Made by a program: the position numbers and the translations under genes
Source: an uncultured Candidatus Saccharibacteria bacterium
Lineage (GTDB): Bacteria; Patescibacteriota; Saccharimonadia; Saccharimonadales; Saccharimonadaceae
DNA: 13,729 bases
Direction of reading: 5' to 3'
Assembly (NCBI GenBank): GCA_947097085.1
Contig: CAMUQR010000017.1
Span: 1 to 13,729 of the forward strand
Shown: positions 1-6,775 of the stretch, one piece after another
Layout: each line of letters opens with the position of its first letter
Position numbering within the stretch: position 1 is the first letter of the stretch
The notes under the pieces: model-generated
The model's input: only the letters and a program-made list of their open reading frames with translations
What the model was told of the DNA's origin: nothing
The model's database searches: none

Positions 1-217
1 TATTTTCAACTTGCTTCTTTTCATTTTTTATTGATGACTTTTTAATCAAATTACCTTTAAAGTACTGTTCAATAATGTGATTGAGTTCTTGTTTTGTACC
101 TCTATATTCTAATCCTAATGATTTGCATATCTGTGAAATTTCTTCACGATACCAATAGTATTTATTAAACTCGTCAAACGATGTAATTTTATCAAACTCA
201 GGTCTATTTTCTATCAA
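1..217 (-). CDS. SAP-domain-like small protein, N-terminal part (3' end outside window)
   Basis: An open frame runs from a TTG start at 217 off the left edge, giving 72 codons. The start is supported by an AAGGAG Shine-Dalgarno (226-231) eight bases upstream. The protein begins MIENRPEFDKITSFDEF and continues with a helix-turn-helix-like stretch containing YYWYREEISQICKSLGLEY and GTKQELNHIIEQYFKG, then a lysine-rich tail. The pattern of a short helix, 'LGLxYxGTKxEL' and a second helix resembles SAP domains, which are small helix-extended loop-helix folds that often bind nucleic acids. I recognise this as the kind of small SAP-domain protein found in Firmicutes and some Patescibacteria, but have no alignment. 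The coding sequence is visibly more AT-rich than RSH next to it, which may indicate recent acquisition. It lies 89 bases downstream of RSH on the same strand. That gap holds no clear terminator or promoter. Confidence 0.6.
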   Translation of the reverse strand, partial: MIENRPEFDKITSFDEFNKYYWYREEISQICKSLGLEYRGTKQELNHIIEQYFKGNLIKKSSIKNEKKQVEN

Positions 218-306
218 TATTTTATCTCCTTAATTCAATTTATTTTTTATCTCTAATGGGGTTCTTTTTAGTTAATCTTCTGGGGTGTTCAGAGCGAAGC
301 CAGGAA

Positions 307-1809
307 TTATTTGAGTTTTTTGAGCTGGTTTTTGAGCTTGGAACGAGCGTGTGAGGTGGTGACCAGATCGAGCCAATCGGCTTTGGGCATGGCAGTTTTG
401 CGGGTGAGAACTTCAACAATATCGCCGTCTTGGAGCGGTGTAGTAAACGATGCCATTTTATTATTGATTAAAAATCCATAGGCATGCTTACCGATACTAC
501 TGTGCACTAAATATGCAAAATCAAGTGGCAGAGCGCCATCGGGCAGGTTATAAATATCACCTTTGGGGGAATAAACGAAAATACGATCTTTAAATAAATC
601 AATTGTCAGCTGATTGCGGTCAATTTCCTCGTCTTCCATGAGCTTGTTGGCAATTTCCTGTAGTTGCGAAATCCATTGTAAATTCGTTGGCAACTGCGAA
701 ACTGTGCCTTTTTTGAGGTAATTTTTGGATGATTTTTGCTGGTGATAGTGGAAACTAGCCGCCAGACCCTGCTCGGCATATTGGTGCATCTCGTGGGTAC
801 GGATTTGGAACTCAACGATCTGCTTGGTCGGAGTTAAAACCGTCGTGTGTAAGCTCTGGTAGCCGTTGGCTTTTGGTACTGAAATATAATCTTTGATGCG
901 GGTGACCATTGGCTGATAAATTGAGTGGAGCACGCCAAGGACGCGGTAGCAATCTTCTTTGCTATTGACGATAATGCGCAGGGCGATTAAATCATAAATA
1001 TCATCAATATTGTCGTCTTTTTTGAGCATTTTTTTGTGGAGTGAATAAATGCTTTTGACGCGACCGTTAATTTCAAAATTAATGTGATTTTTCTTGAGAG
1101 CATCTTCGACTTCTAGGCGAACAATCCCAAGGCGACGGGTGCTTTTGCCGAGGCGCTTACGCATGAGGTTTTTTAAAAATTGATAGCGCTTTGGGTCGAG
1201 ATAACTGAAAGCAATTTCCTCAATTTGCATGCGCACTCGCCCCATGCCAATGCGGTCAGCCATCGGTGCGAAAACATCAAGCGATTCACGGGCAATTTTG
1301 ATTTGTTTTTCGGGTTTTAAATATTGCAGTTCGCTCAAATTGTGGAGACGGTCGGCAAGTTTAACGATAATAACGCGGACATCTTTGCTGGTGGCAATGA
1401 GTAATTTTGCTAGGTTGTCAGTGGTGTGCGAGGCGTATTTTGATAAATCTTGCATACCAGAGCGCGCTTCAGAAACTTTAGTCACACCCTCGACGAGAAA
1501 AGCTACATCTTCACCGAATTGCTGTTCAATCTCCTCAATGGTACAATCAGTGTCTTCGACTACATCGTGCAACGCTCCGGCCACGACTGAACTCAAGTCC
1601 ATTTTCCAGTCAACCAAAATTTTCGCGACATTGAGCGGGTGTTCGATGTATTCTTGACCACTTTTGCGAAATTGTCCAGCATGCGCTTGGCGCGCTAACG
1701 CCACGGCTTGCTCAATCACTGCGACATCTTTTTTGCTATACGACATGCGTGCGTAGCTGACGAGGTCGAAACCTTTGGTGGATGATTGGTTGGTGGGATT
1801 TTGACTCAT
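307..1809 (-). CDS. rel: RSH-family (p)ppGpp synthetase/hydrolase, short form
   Basis: Makes and degrades the stringent-response alarmone (p)ppGpp in the cytoplasm. From the ATG at 1809 (500 residues), an HD hydrolase domain comes first: H57 in EHPLNVA, H81-D82 in HDVVEDTD, and DRLHNL at 153-158. The synthetase domain follows, with the GRVKSIYSLHKK loop near 249-260, RIKD at 304-307, NGYQSLHT near 315-322 and EFQIRTHEMH near 333-342. RIKD matches the RxKD charge motif of bifunctional enzymes rather than the ExDD of RelA-only synthetases. A TGS domain spans about 404-468. The protein ends about 30 residues later, so the helical, zinc-finger/CC and ACT/RRM regulatory modules of usual ~700-residue enzymes are absent. 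A GTG upstream at 1851 lies inside the promoter, so 1809 is preferred; no Shine-Dalgarno is visible. An alternative start is the ATG at 1746. Confidence 0.92.
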   Translation of the reverse strand: MSQNPTNQSSTKGFDLVSYARMSYSKKDVAVIEQAVALARQAHAGQFRKSGQEYIEHPLNVAKILVDWKMDLSSVVAGALHDVVEDTDCTIEEIEQQFGEDVAFLVEGVTKVSEARSGMQDLSKYASHTTDNLAKLLIATSKDVRVIIVKLADRLHNLSELQYLKPEKQIKIARESLDVFAPMADRIGMGRVRMQIEEIAFSYLDPKRYQFLKNLMRKRLGKSTRRLGIVRLEVEDALKKNHINFEINGRVKSIYSLHKKMLKKDDNIDDIYDLIALRIIVNSKEDCYRVLGVLHSIYQPMVTRIKDYISVPKANGYQSLHTTVLTPTKQIVEFQIRTHEMHQYAEQGLAASFHYHQQKSSKNYLKKGTVSQLPTNLQWISQLQEIANKLMEDEEIDRNQLTIDLFKDRIFVYSPKGDIYNLPDGALPLDFAYLVHSSIGKHAYGFLINNKMASFTTPLQDGDIVEVLTRKTAMPKADWLDLVTTSHARSKLKNQLKKLK

Positions 1810-1841
1810 ATGGCGTATTTTGACTAAAGTTAATTTATTAT

Positions 1842-1870
1842 ATTGTAGCACTTTTACAGCGAAAAACCAA
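1842..1870 (-). promoter_or_regulatory. Probable promoter of RSH
   Basis: On the minus strand TTGGTT (1870-1865) and TACAAT (1847-1842) are separated by 17 bases. A second -10-like hexamer, TATAAT, overlaps at 1842-1837. Transcription would begin near 1835, about 25 bases before the RSH ATG. It diverges from the GAPDH operon promoter within the same intergenic region. Confidence 0.45.
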
Positions 1871-1883
1871 AGTTGGCGTGCGC

Positions 1884-1912
1884 TAGAAAAATAACCATAA
1901 GTTTGATATAAT
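1884..1912 (+). promoter_or_regulatory. Probable promoter of the gap operon
   Basis: A perfect -10, TATAAT, sits at 1907-1912. The hexamer 17 bases upstream, TAGAAA (1884-1889), is only a weak -35. The inferred start near 1919 leaves a leader of about 25 bases. The leader holds only a weak purine stretch (AGAAAG) before the GAPDH ATG. Confidence 0.45.
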
Positions 1913-1944
1913 AACGGCAGGTAATTTTAATAGAAAGTGATACT

Positions 1945-2973
1945 ATGCAAACAATTAAAATAGCGATAAATGGCTTGGGGCGCATCGGCCGTAATGCCTT
2001 GAAAATTATGTTGGCGCGACCAGATATTGAAGTGGTGGCGATTAATGATTTGGGTGAACTTAAAGTCTTGGCACATTTGTTCGAATATGACTCAGTTTAT
2101 GGCAATTATGAAGGTGATGTAGCGATTGATGAACAAGCCAAAACGCTCACCATCAATGATCACGTAATTAAATTCTATTCGGAAACCGATCCGGCTAAAT
2201 TGCCGTGGGGTGAATTAGCAGTCGATGTGGTGCTAGAATGCACGGGTGTGTTCGTGACGCGTGAAAAAGCCCAAGCTCATCTCAAAGCCGGAGCGAAGCG
2301 AGTGGTGATTTCAGCGCCGGCTAAAGACGACCAAACGCCAACTTTTGTGATTGGTGTCAACGAAAAAGAATTATCAGCTGATGATGAAATCGTCTCTAAT
2401 GCCAGCTGTACCACGAACTGCATTGCACCAATTATGTCAGTATTGAGTAAAGCTTTTGGTGTCAAGAAGGCGATGATGACGACAGTGCATGCGGTCACTG
2501 CCACTCAAAATACACTGGATGCGCCGGCTCGAGATTTGCGCATGTCGCGTGCAGCTGGCATCAATATTATTCCAACTACCACTGGTGCTTCTCGAGCTGT
2601 AGGCAAAGTGGCACCTGAACTAGCTGGCAAGTTTGAAGGTTTGAGTATTCGTGTGCCGGTGCCGGTGGTTTCACTAGCGGATTTTGCGATTGTGCTGGAA
2701 CAGGATGTGACAGTTGAAGAGGTCAACAATGCGTTAATTGAAGCGGCGAAACAGCCTTATTACCAAGGAATTATTGCGGTGACTGATCGCGAGCTGGTAT
2801 CGAGTGATTTTATTGGTCATCCAGCTAGCGCGATTGTTGATCTGCAACTGACGAACGTGGTGGGTGGTGATTTGGTTAAAGTTGTGGCTTGGTATGACAA
2901 TGAATGGGGCTACTCGAACCGCCTGGTGGAGCTAGCTAGCGATTTAGGCAAAAAACTCCGAGGTAAAAAATAA
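1945..2973 (+). CDS. gap: Type I glyceraldehyde-3-phosphate dehydrogenase
   Basis: Oxidises and phosphorylates glyceraldehyde 3-phosphate to 1,3-bisphosphoglycerate in cytosolic glycolysis. The 342-residue length is normal for the family. The NAD-binding Rossmann motif is INGLGRIGRNALK near 8-20, and D35 in INDLGEL suggests NAD+ rather than NADP+ use. The active site SNASCTTNC has its nucleophile at C155, and the partner H182 is in TVHAVTATQ. The C-terminal WYDNEWGYSNR motif is intact, so the enzyme should be active. It is the first gene of a run of six same-strand genes. Its TAA overlaps the next ATG by one base (TAATG), which implies translational coupling to RpiB. The combination links triose oxidation with pentose-phosphate isomerisation. 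Confidence 0.97.
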   Translation: MQTIKIAINGLGRIGRNALKIMLARPDIEVVAINDLGELKVLAHLFEYDSVYGNYEGDVAIDEQAKTLTINDHVIKFYSETDPAKLPWGELAVDVVLECTGVFVTREKAQAHLKAGAKRVVISAPAKDDQTPTFVIGVNEKELSADDEIVSNASCTTNCIAPIMSVLSKAFGVKKAMMTTVHAVTATQNTLDAPARDLRMSRAAGINIIPTTTGASRAVGKVAPELAGKFEGLSIRVPVPVVSLADFAIVLEQDVTVEEVNNALIEAAKQPYYQGIIAVTDRELVSSDFIGHPASAIVDLQLTNVVGGDLVKVVAWYDNEWGYSNRLVELASDLGKKLRGKK

Positions 2974-3431
2974 TGAGTCAGTTTAAACAGATTTTTATCG
3001 GTTCTGATCACAATGGGTTTAATTTAAAAAATGACCTCAAGGCTTATTTAGCCGATCAGGGTTATAAAGTGACTGATGTTGGTGGTGAGATACTTGATCC
3101 GAACGATGATTTTCCGGAGTTCGCCGCTAAGGCGGCGACTGCAGTATTGACCAACGATGACTCGGCGGCGATTTTGATTTGCGGTGGTGGTCAGGGTATG
3201 TGCATGGCCGCTAATCGTTTCAAAGGTATTCGAGCAAGCCTGCTGTGGGACGAGCATGAAGCGAAAATGACCCGCAATGATAACGATGCGAACGTGGCGT
3301 GTTTGCCGGGTCGGGTGCTCGAACAAGATCCTGCTAAATACCAACAAATTATCGATACTTTTTTGAATACACCATTTGTGGCAGCTCCGCGGTTTAATCG
3401 TCGTAATCAACAACTCGATCATCTTAATTAA
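2973..3431 (+). CDS. rpiB: RpiB-type ribose/galactose-phosphate isomerase
   Basis: RpiB/LacAB-family enzymes interconvert ribose 5-phosphate and ribulose 5-phosphate. The 152-residue length is typical. Visible features are the N-terminal GSDHNG phosphate-loop motif (10-15), DFPEFA near 46-51 and ICGGGQGMCMAANR (69-82), with the presumed general-base cysteine C70. The family's usual CGTG reads CGGG. The usual R-x-H-N-x-A-N motif reads RNDNDAN (101-107), so the histidine proposed to help open the sugar ring is D103 here. This could mean altered substrate preference within the family (allose or galactose phosphates) or a compensated active site. Context next to an Rpe-like gene favours a pentose-phosphate role. 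The ATG overlaps the gap stop codon by one base. Confidence 0.88.
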   Translation: MSQFKQIFIGSDHNGFNLKNDLKAYLADQGYKVTDVGGEILDPNDDFPEFAAKAATAVLTNDDSAAILICGGGQGMCMAANRFKGIRASLLWDEHEAKMTRNDNDANVACLPGRVLEQDPAKYQQIIDTFLNTPFVAAPRFNRRNQQLDHLN

Positions 3432-3454
3432 TATAATTTTAAAGAAGGAAACGC

Positions 3455-4114
3455 ATGGCTAAAAAAACGAATATCCGCATCGCCCCAACTATTTTGACAG
3501 CTTCGCCCGATGAATTTCAGGTGGCTTTGGTGGCGATTAATGAATTTACGAATCAGGTGCAAATTGACATTACCGATGGCGAGTTTGCGCCGAGTCGGAC
3601 GATTGGGCTAGATCATGTGTTTTGGCCAGATAATTGGCAAGTCGACCTGCATATGATGGTCAAAAACCCTAGTCGTTATATCGACAAACTAATTTTGATG
3701 AAACCGCATCTGGTGATTTTTCACGCCGAGGTTGAAGAAGATTTACGACCAAGTTTTGAGAAATTACGTCAGGCGGGAATTAAAGTCGGTTTAGCGCTAT
3801 TGCGTCAGACTGTGCCTGAACAAAAAGCTGATTTAATTACTTTGGCGGACCATGTGCTGATTTTTGCGGGTGATTTAGGTAGAATGGGCGGTCAGGCGAA
3901 TTTATTACAAATCCAAAAAGTTCGTTTAATTCGTGCTATCAGTCCGAATGTCGAAATCGGCTGGGACGGTGGCGCGAACATTGATAATTTACCAATGATC
4001 ATTCAAGCCGGTGTTGATGTTATTAATGTTGGTAGTGCGATTAGCTTAGCTTCTAATCCAGCTGAAGCTTATAAGGCGATGGTTGAACTGACTACGCGCG
4101 AAGGGCTAATTTAA
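3455..4114 (+). CDS. rpe: Divergent ribulose-phosphate 3-epimerase-like TIM barrel
   Basis: Rpe interconverts ribulose 5-phosphate and xylulose 5-phosphate. The 219-residue protein follows the family's order of motifs: IAPTILTA at 9-16, QIDITDG at 36-42, DLHMMV at 64-69, HAEVEED, GLALLRQTVP, FAGDLGRMGGQ, WDGG around D171, and GVDVINVGSAI. Catalytic aspartates D38 and D171 and metal-ligand H66 are present. The first metal ligand, normally His in H-x-D-x-M-D, is Q36. The phosphate-loop PGFGGQ reads LGRMGGQ. It is therefore clearly of the epimerase fold, but its activity or substrate could be shifted. An AGAAGGAA Shine-Dalgarno lies just before the ATG, and the 23-base gap after rpiB contains a TATAAT-like sequence. 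The stop overlaps the next start as TAATG. Confidence 0.82.
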   Translation: MAKKTNIRIAPTILTASPDEFQVALVAINEFTNQVQIDITDGEFAPSRTIGLDHVFWPDNWQVDLHMMVKNPSRYIDKLILMKPHLVIFHAEVEEDLRPSFEKLRQAGIKVGLALLRQTVPEQKADLITLADHVLIFAGDLGRMGGQANLLQIQKVRLIRAISPNVEIGWDGGANIDNLPMIIQAGVDVINVGSAISLASNPAEAYKAMVELTTREGLI

Positions 4115-4971
4115 TGGCGCAGGCACGGTTCTTGGTTGCGGGGGAGCTGGCCTGGCAATTGGCACTTGATACGGTAGTGATGGACAATCTGCTGACGGGG
4201 CAAGCGAGTGCGGGCAGTTGGCAGTCGGGCGCGACTGGCTCGGCGTTTATTGTGGCGCAGGCTTTAGCTCAGGCACGTCATCAACTCGCTATCGTAGCGA
4301 CAGTTGGTGATGATTTGTATGGCAAAATGCTAATTAACCAACTAGATATGGCAGGGATTGATTCAGGTCTGGTGGCGATGCAGGAAGGCGAGGCGACGAG
4401 CCTGCGATGTGATATTAATCACGGCAAAAAAGATAGTTTGGCTATTGCTTACGCGAGCAACTCTAAGCCTAAAATCGACCTCGATAATATAGCAGAAGCA
4501 CCAGATTGGTTGTATCTTGCAGAAAATTGTGGCGATTTATACCAAATTAGCGAATTTTTACATCAGGCGTTTTTACATCAGGCGCGCACTGTTTTGCAGA
4601 TAAGTCAACTAGCAGAGCGCGATGTGAAGCGCTTTGGTTATTTGCTGGAAGATGTTGATATTTTAGTCATAAATGCCGATGTGGCACAAAAAATTACCGC
4701 TAAACAAGATTTAGAACAAGCTGTGCGGATTTTATTAAATGATGTAAAAACTGCAGTGATAATTGCCAAAAAACGGTTATTTTTGGCGACTGGTCAGCAA
4801 TTGGTGGTGCTGGAGACTGCAGATATTGCGTCAACTGATTTTACGGCTTTGGGTGCGCATGTCGTGGCGTATCTGACACGTGTTAAACAACCTGATTTAG
4901 CACGGGTATTGGCGACGGCTTGGCAGGCAGTTTCTGATAAAAAATATAATCTTCGAGAAAAATCACTATGA
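4114..4971 (+). CDS. PfkB/ribokinase-family protein lacking the catalytic motif
   Basis: This 285-residue protein has the layout of PfkB sugar kinases. The N-terminal GATGSAFIVAQALAQ replaces the usual GGxxxNvA substrate-binding segment and is followed by the typical VATVGDDLYGKMLINQL and GIDSGLV. A mid-region TSLRCDINHGKKDS matches the usual lid and anion segment. At the C-terminus, where active kinases carry DTTGAGD with the catalytic aspartate, this protein reads TDFTALGAHVVAYL: the GAGD aspartate and two glycines are missing. From established knowledge of the family, loss of that aspartate should abolish phosphotransfer. It may therefore be a sugar-phosphate-binding pseudokinase or a regulatory partner of the operon enzymes. 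It is coupled at both ends, by TAATG with rpe and by an ATGA overlap with the next gene. Confidence 0.72.
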   Translation: MAQARFLVAGELAWQLALDTVVMDNLLTGQASAGSWQSGATGSAFIVAQALAQARHQLAIVATVGDDLYGKMLINQLDMAGIDSGLVAMQEGEATSLRCDINHGKKDSLAIAYASNSKPKIDLDNIAEAPDWLYLAENCGDLYQISEFLHQAFLHQARTVLQISQLAERDVKRFGYLLEDVDILVINADVAQKITAKQDLEQAVRILLNDVKTAVIIAKKRLFLATGQQLVVLETADIASTDFTALGAHVVAYLTRVKQPDLARVLATAWQAVSDKKYNLREKSL

Positions 4972-5945
4972 GCCAAATGCTGGGACGGTTGATTGGTAGT
5001 CAAGGGCGATTCATTGAACAAATGTTCGCTGGTTTAGAACAAGCAACTGGCCAGCATGGCTATGACGTAGATGTAGTCGGGCGAATTTTAACTGCTAATA
5101 ATTATAAACTACAACAGTTGGGTTTTGCATCGGGGACGGTGACGGCAACTGAATTACGACCGGTGGTGAAGCAACGCTTTGCTGAGCTGGAAAAGCAGTT
5201 TGAACAACGTTTTTTAACTGATCAGGCATTGGCGCAGGCGATGACTGAGTCTCTCCAGGGTGCGGAGGTGTTAGAACTCAGTCCGGTCATGCGCGATCGG
5301 CTCGATCTGCATCAAGCAGATTTGGCAGATCAAATTGCTCAAACTCAGCGCGGTTATTGGCAATTTCAACCGTTGAAGGTGACGCTAGACGCGGTGCAAT
5401 TTGATGAACGCTTGATTCCTGCGGTGCAACTCCAGCTAGCGTCTACAAAACTGCGTCGGTGTTTATTAACGGCACTTGCGGTGGCCGAACGAGTGCGTCA
5501 GTCGAACCAGCTAGTGTTGATTTTGACTTCTACGAATCGCCCGACTCGTCTTAAATCATGGCTGACTCACGGCAATGACCAAAGTTGGACGTTAGCCGGC
5601 TTCCCAGTCACCAACGAAACCATTGAGCAATTATTAGCGGATCGTGAGTCTGAACTCTATCGCCAACTTCAGAGTATACAACCCGATATAGCGCAACGAC
5701 TAACGGATTTTCGGCTGGAAGATTTTGTGAATCGCCTCATTGGGGATGCGTGGTTTGCGGACAGTTATGGACTGGGTGTGGTTGGTGATGAGCTTGTTAG
5801 TTTGAGTATTTTTGATCAGATGACGAATGATAATCAGCAACTTTATATGACGGTTTATAGGCAATTAATCGCTAAATATTTACAAAATCCGAATTTGTGC
5901 AAACAAATTCTCCAACAATTAGAACATTATTTAAGGATGGTATAA
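4968..5945 (+). CDS. Unrecognised 325-residue soluble protein
   Basis: I do not recognise a family. The protein is rich in Gln and Leu, predicted mainly helical, and has no signal peptide or membrane segment. A segment near residues 45-80 (NNYKLQQLGFASG, then TATELRPVVKQRFAELEKQF) looks like a short loop followed by an amphipathic helix. A second helical block (LQLASTKLRRCLLTALAVAERV) lies mid-protein. No nucleotide-binding or metal-binding signature is visible. It starts within the stop of the PfkB-like gene (ATGA) and its TAA overlaps the next ATG, so it is translated as part of the same operon. Even codon use and conserved operon spacing support it as a real gene. It could be a lineage-specific partner of the pentose-phosphate enzymes. 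Confidence 0.8.
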   Translation: MSQMLGRLIGSQGRFIEQMFAGLEQATGQHGYDVDVVGRILTANNYKLQQLGFASGTVTATELRPVVKQRFAELEKQFEQRFLTDQALAQAMTESLQGAEVLELSPVMRDRLDLHQADLADQIAQTQRGYWQFQPLKVTLDAVQFDERLIPAVQLQLASTKLRRCLLTALAVAERVRQSNQLVLILTSTNRPTRLKSWLTHGNDQSWTLAGFPVTNETIEQLLADRESELYRQLQSIQPDIAQRLTDFRLEDFVNRLIGDAWFADSYGLGVVGDELVSLSIFDQMTNDNQQLYMTVYRQLIAKYLQNPNLCKQILQQLEHYLRMV

Positions 5946-6289
5946 TGAAACAAGATATTCTGCAACATCAAGCGTGGGTTGAACGATCACTCAAACGCCA
6001 GATTCAGTTGGATGAATTAGAGTTAATTAAATCTGAGCATTTACGGCAACTACAATTTTTGCAACATGAGCGACTAGTCCATCTGATTGTGACGATGGCG
6101 GTGATGCTACTAGTTGGCGTGGTAGGAATTGCCTGCATTTTACACCCGCTGTGCTTATCAATTGAGCTAATTTTGGTGATTTTGGAGTTATTTTATCTGC
6201 GTCATTATTATTTTTTGGAAAACACTACACAATATTGGTATCAGTTGTATAATCAGCTGATTCAATCCGCTCTCGATAAAACAAATTAA
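5945..6289 (+). CDS. Small membrane protein, two predicted helices
   Basis: The preferred start is the ATG at 5945, which overlaps the previous stop (TAATG) and has an AAGGATGG purine stretch upstream, giving 114 residues. Residues 1-44 are charged and likely helical (WVERSLKRQIQLDELELIK, then HLRQLQFLQHERL). Two hydrophobic stretches follow at about 45-66 (LIVTMAVMLLVGVVGIACIL) and 69-86 (CLSIELILVILELFYLR), and the tail is Tyr-rich and polar. This suggests a helical hairpin in the membrane with a coiled-coil-like cytoplasmic N-terminus. No family is recognised. It is the last gene of the operon and converges on the membrane protein at 6324-6686. Confidence 0.75.
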   Translation: MKQDILQHQAWVERSLKRQIQLDELELIKSEHLRQLQFLQHERLVHLIVTMAVMLLVGVVGIACILHPLCLSIELILVILELFYLRHYYFLENTTQYWYQLYNQLIQSALDKTN

Positions 6290-6311
6290 AAACCCTTTCT
6301 GGTGAAAGGGT
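6287..6311 (-). terminator. Intrinsic terminator of the 120-residue membrane protein gene
   Basis: A perfect 8-bp stem, ACCCTTTC (6292-6299) with GAAAGGGT (6304-6311), encloses a four-base loop. Read on the minus strand it is followed by TTTTT (6292-6288), the usual U-tract. It therefore terminates the minus-strand gene, 13 bases past its stop. There is no U-tract on the plus strand, so it is a poor terminator for the operon. Confidence 0.75.
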
Positions 6312-6323
6312 CGGGGTTGGTGT

Positions 6324-6686
6324 TTATATAATTTGATCCGCATCGGTCGTATCTTCGTCGATTACCGACATCAAGGGTGTATTGTTTGCTGGATGCGAAT
6401 CCTTAAAGAGTCGGACAGTTTCGCTGATGCTGAGAATGAATAAAGCAAATGACGAAACTATCAAGTGCATGCTATTCCAGCGCATCATTGCAGCAATCCA
6501 AACTGCAAAATTAATGAACGCTGACGACGCTACTGCGACACCAAAGATACCCGTCGCATTAACGCTGTTCTTGATGCGATCGCGTAAAATAACTGAGACT
6601 ACTGGCGTGATTATTAGTATATAAACACTAAAATCAGCTAAGATTTGTAGCAGTTTTGCCCCTAAAGTTGCTTCCATTACTTCCAT
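6324..6686 (-). CDS. Three-helix membrane protein of unknown function
   Basis: The start at 6686 is set by an AGGAGGG Shine-Dalgarno (6700-6694) seven bases upstream; an ATG further out at 6725 is bypassed. The 120-residue product has three hydrophobic segments at about 17-35 (DFSVYILIITPVVSVIL), 44-66 (TGIFGVAVASSAFINFAVWIAAMM, in parts) and 72-90 (LIVSSFALFILSISETVRLF). It ends in an acidic polar tail with DEDTTDADQ. No conserved family motif is seen. It is a single-gene unit with its own promoter, operator-like palindrome and intrinsic terminator. This suggests regulated expression, separate from uvrB upstream. Confidence 0.8.
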   Translation of the reverse strand: MEVMEATLGAKLLQILADFSVYILIITPVVSVILRDRIKNSVNATGIFGVAVASSAFINFAVWIAAMMRWNSMHLIVSSFALFILSISETVRLFKDSHPANNTPLMSVIDEDTTDADQII

Positions 6687-6725
6687 TGAAAATCCCTCCT
6701 TTAAATAATTTAAATGAATAAACAT

Positions 6726-6753
6726 ATTTTACCATATAATATAGTAAAATCAA
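6726..6753 (-). promoter_or_regulatory. Promoter with overlapping 25-bp palindrome (candidate operator)
   Basis: On the minus strand TTGATT (6753-6748) and TAAAAT (6731-6726) are 16 bases apart, a good promoter for the 120-residue membrane protein. The interval 6726-6750 is also a near-perfect dyad. The arms are ATTTTACCATAT (6726-6737) and the complement of ATTTTACTATAT (6750-6739), matching at 11 of 12 positions around base 6738. A dimeric repressor bound here would cover both promoter elements. Confidence 0.6.
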
Positions 6754-6775
6754 GCGAAAAAATATCTTGTGATGG

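Noticed and set aside
1229..1657. A 142-codon open frame opposite RSH, and similar frames opposite or within gap, rpiB, uvrB, the transpeptidase gene and cas9.
   Set aside because: They lie fully within well-recognised genes, lack ribosome sites and show no recognisable motifs; they are shadows of the real coding frame.
4969..4971. UGA read as an amino acid (code 25), as in Gracilibacteria.
   Set aside because: TGA here ends the PfkB-like gene exactly within an ATGA overlap with the next start, and full-length genes contain no internal TGA.
6292..6311. Hairpin as terminator of the plus-strand operon.
   Set aside because: On the plus strand it is followed by CGGGGTT rather than a T run; the T run is on the minus strand.
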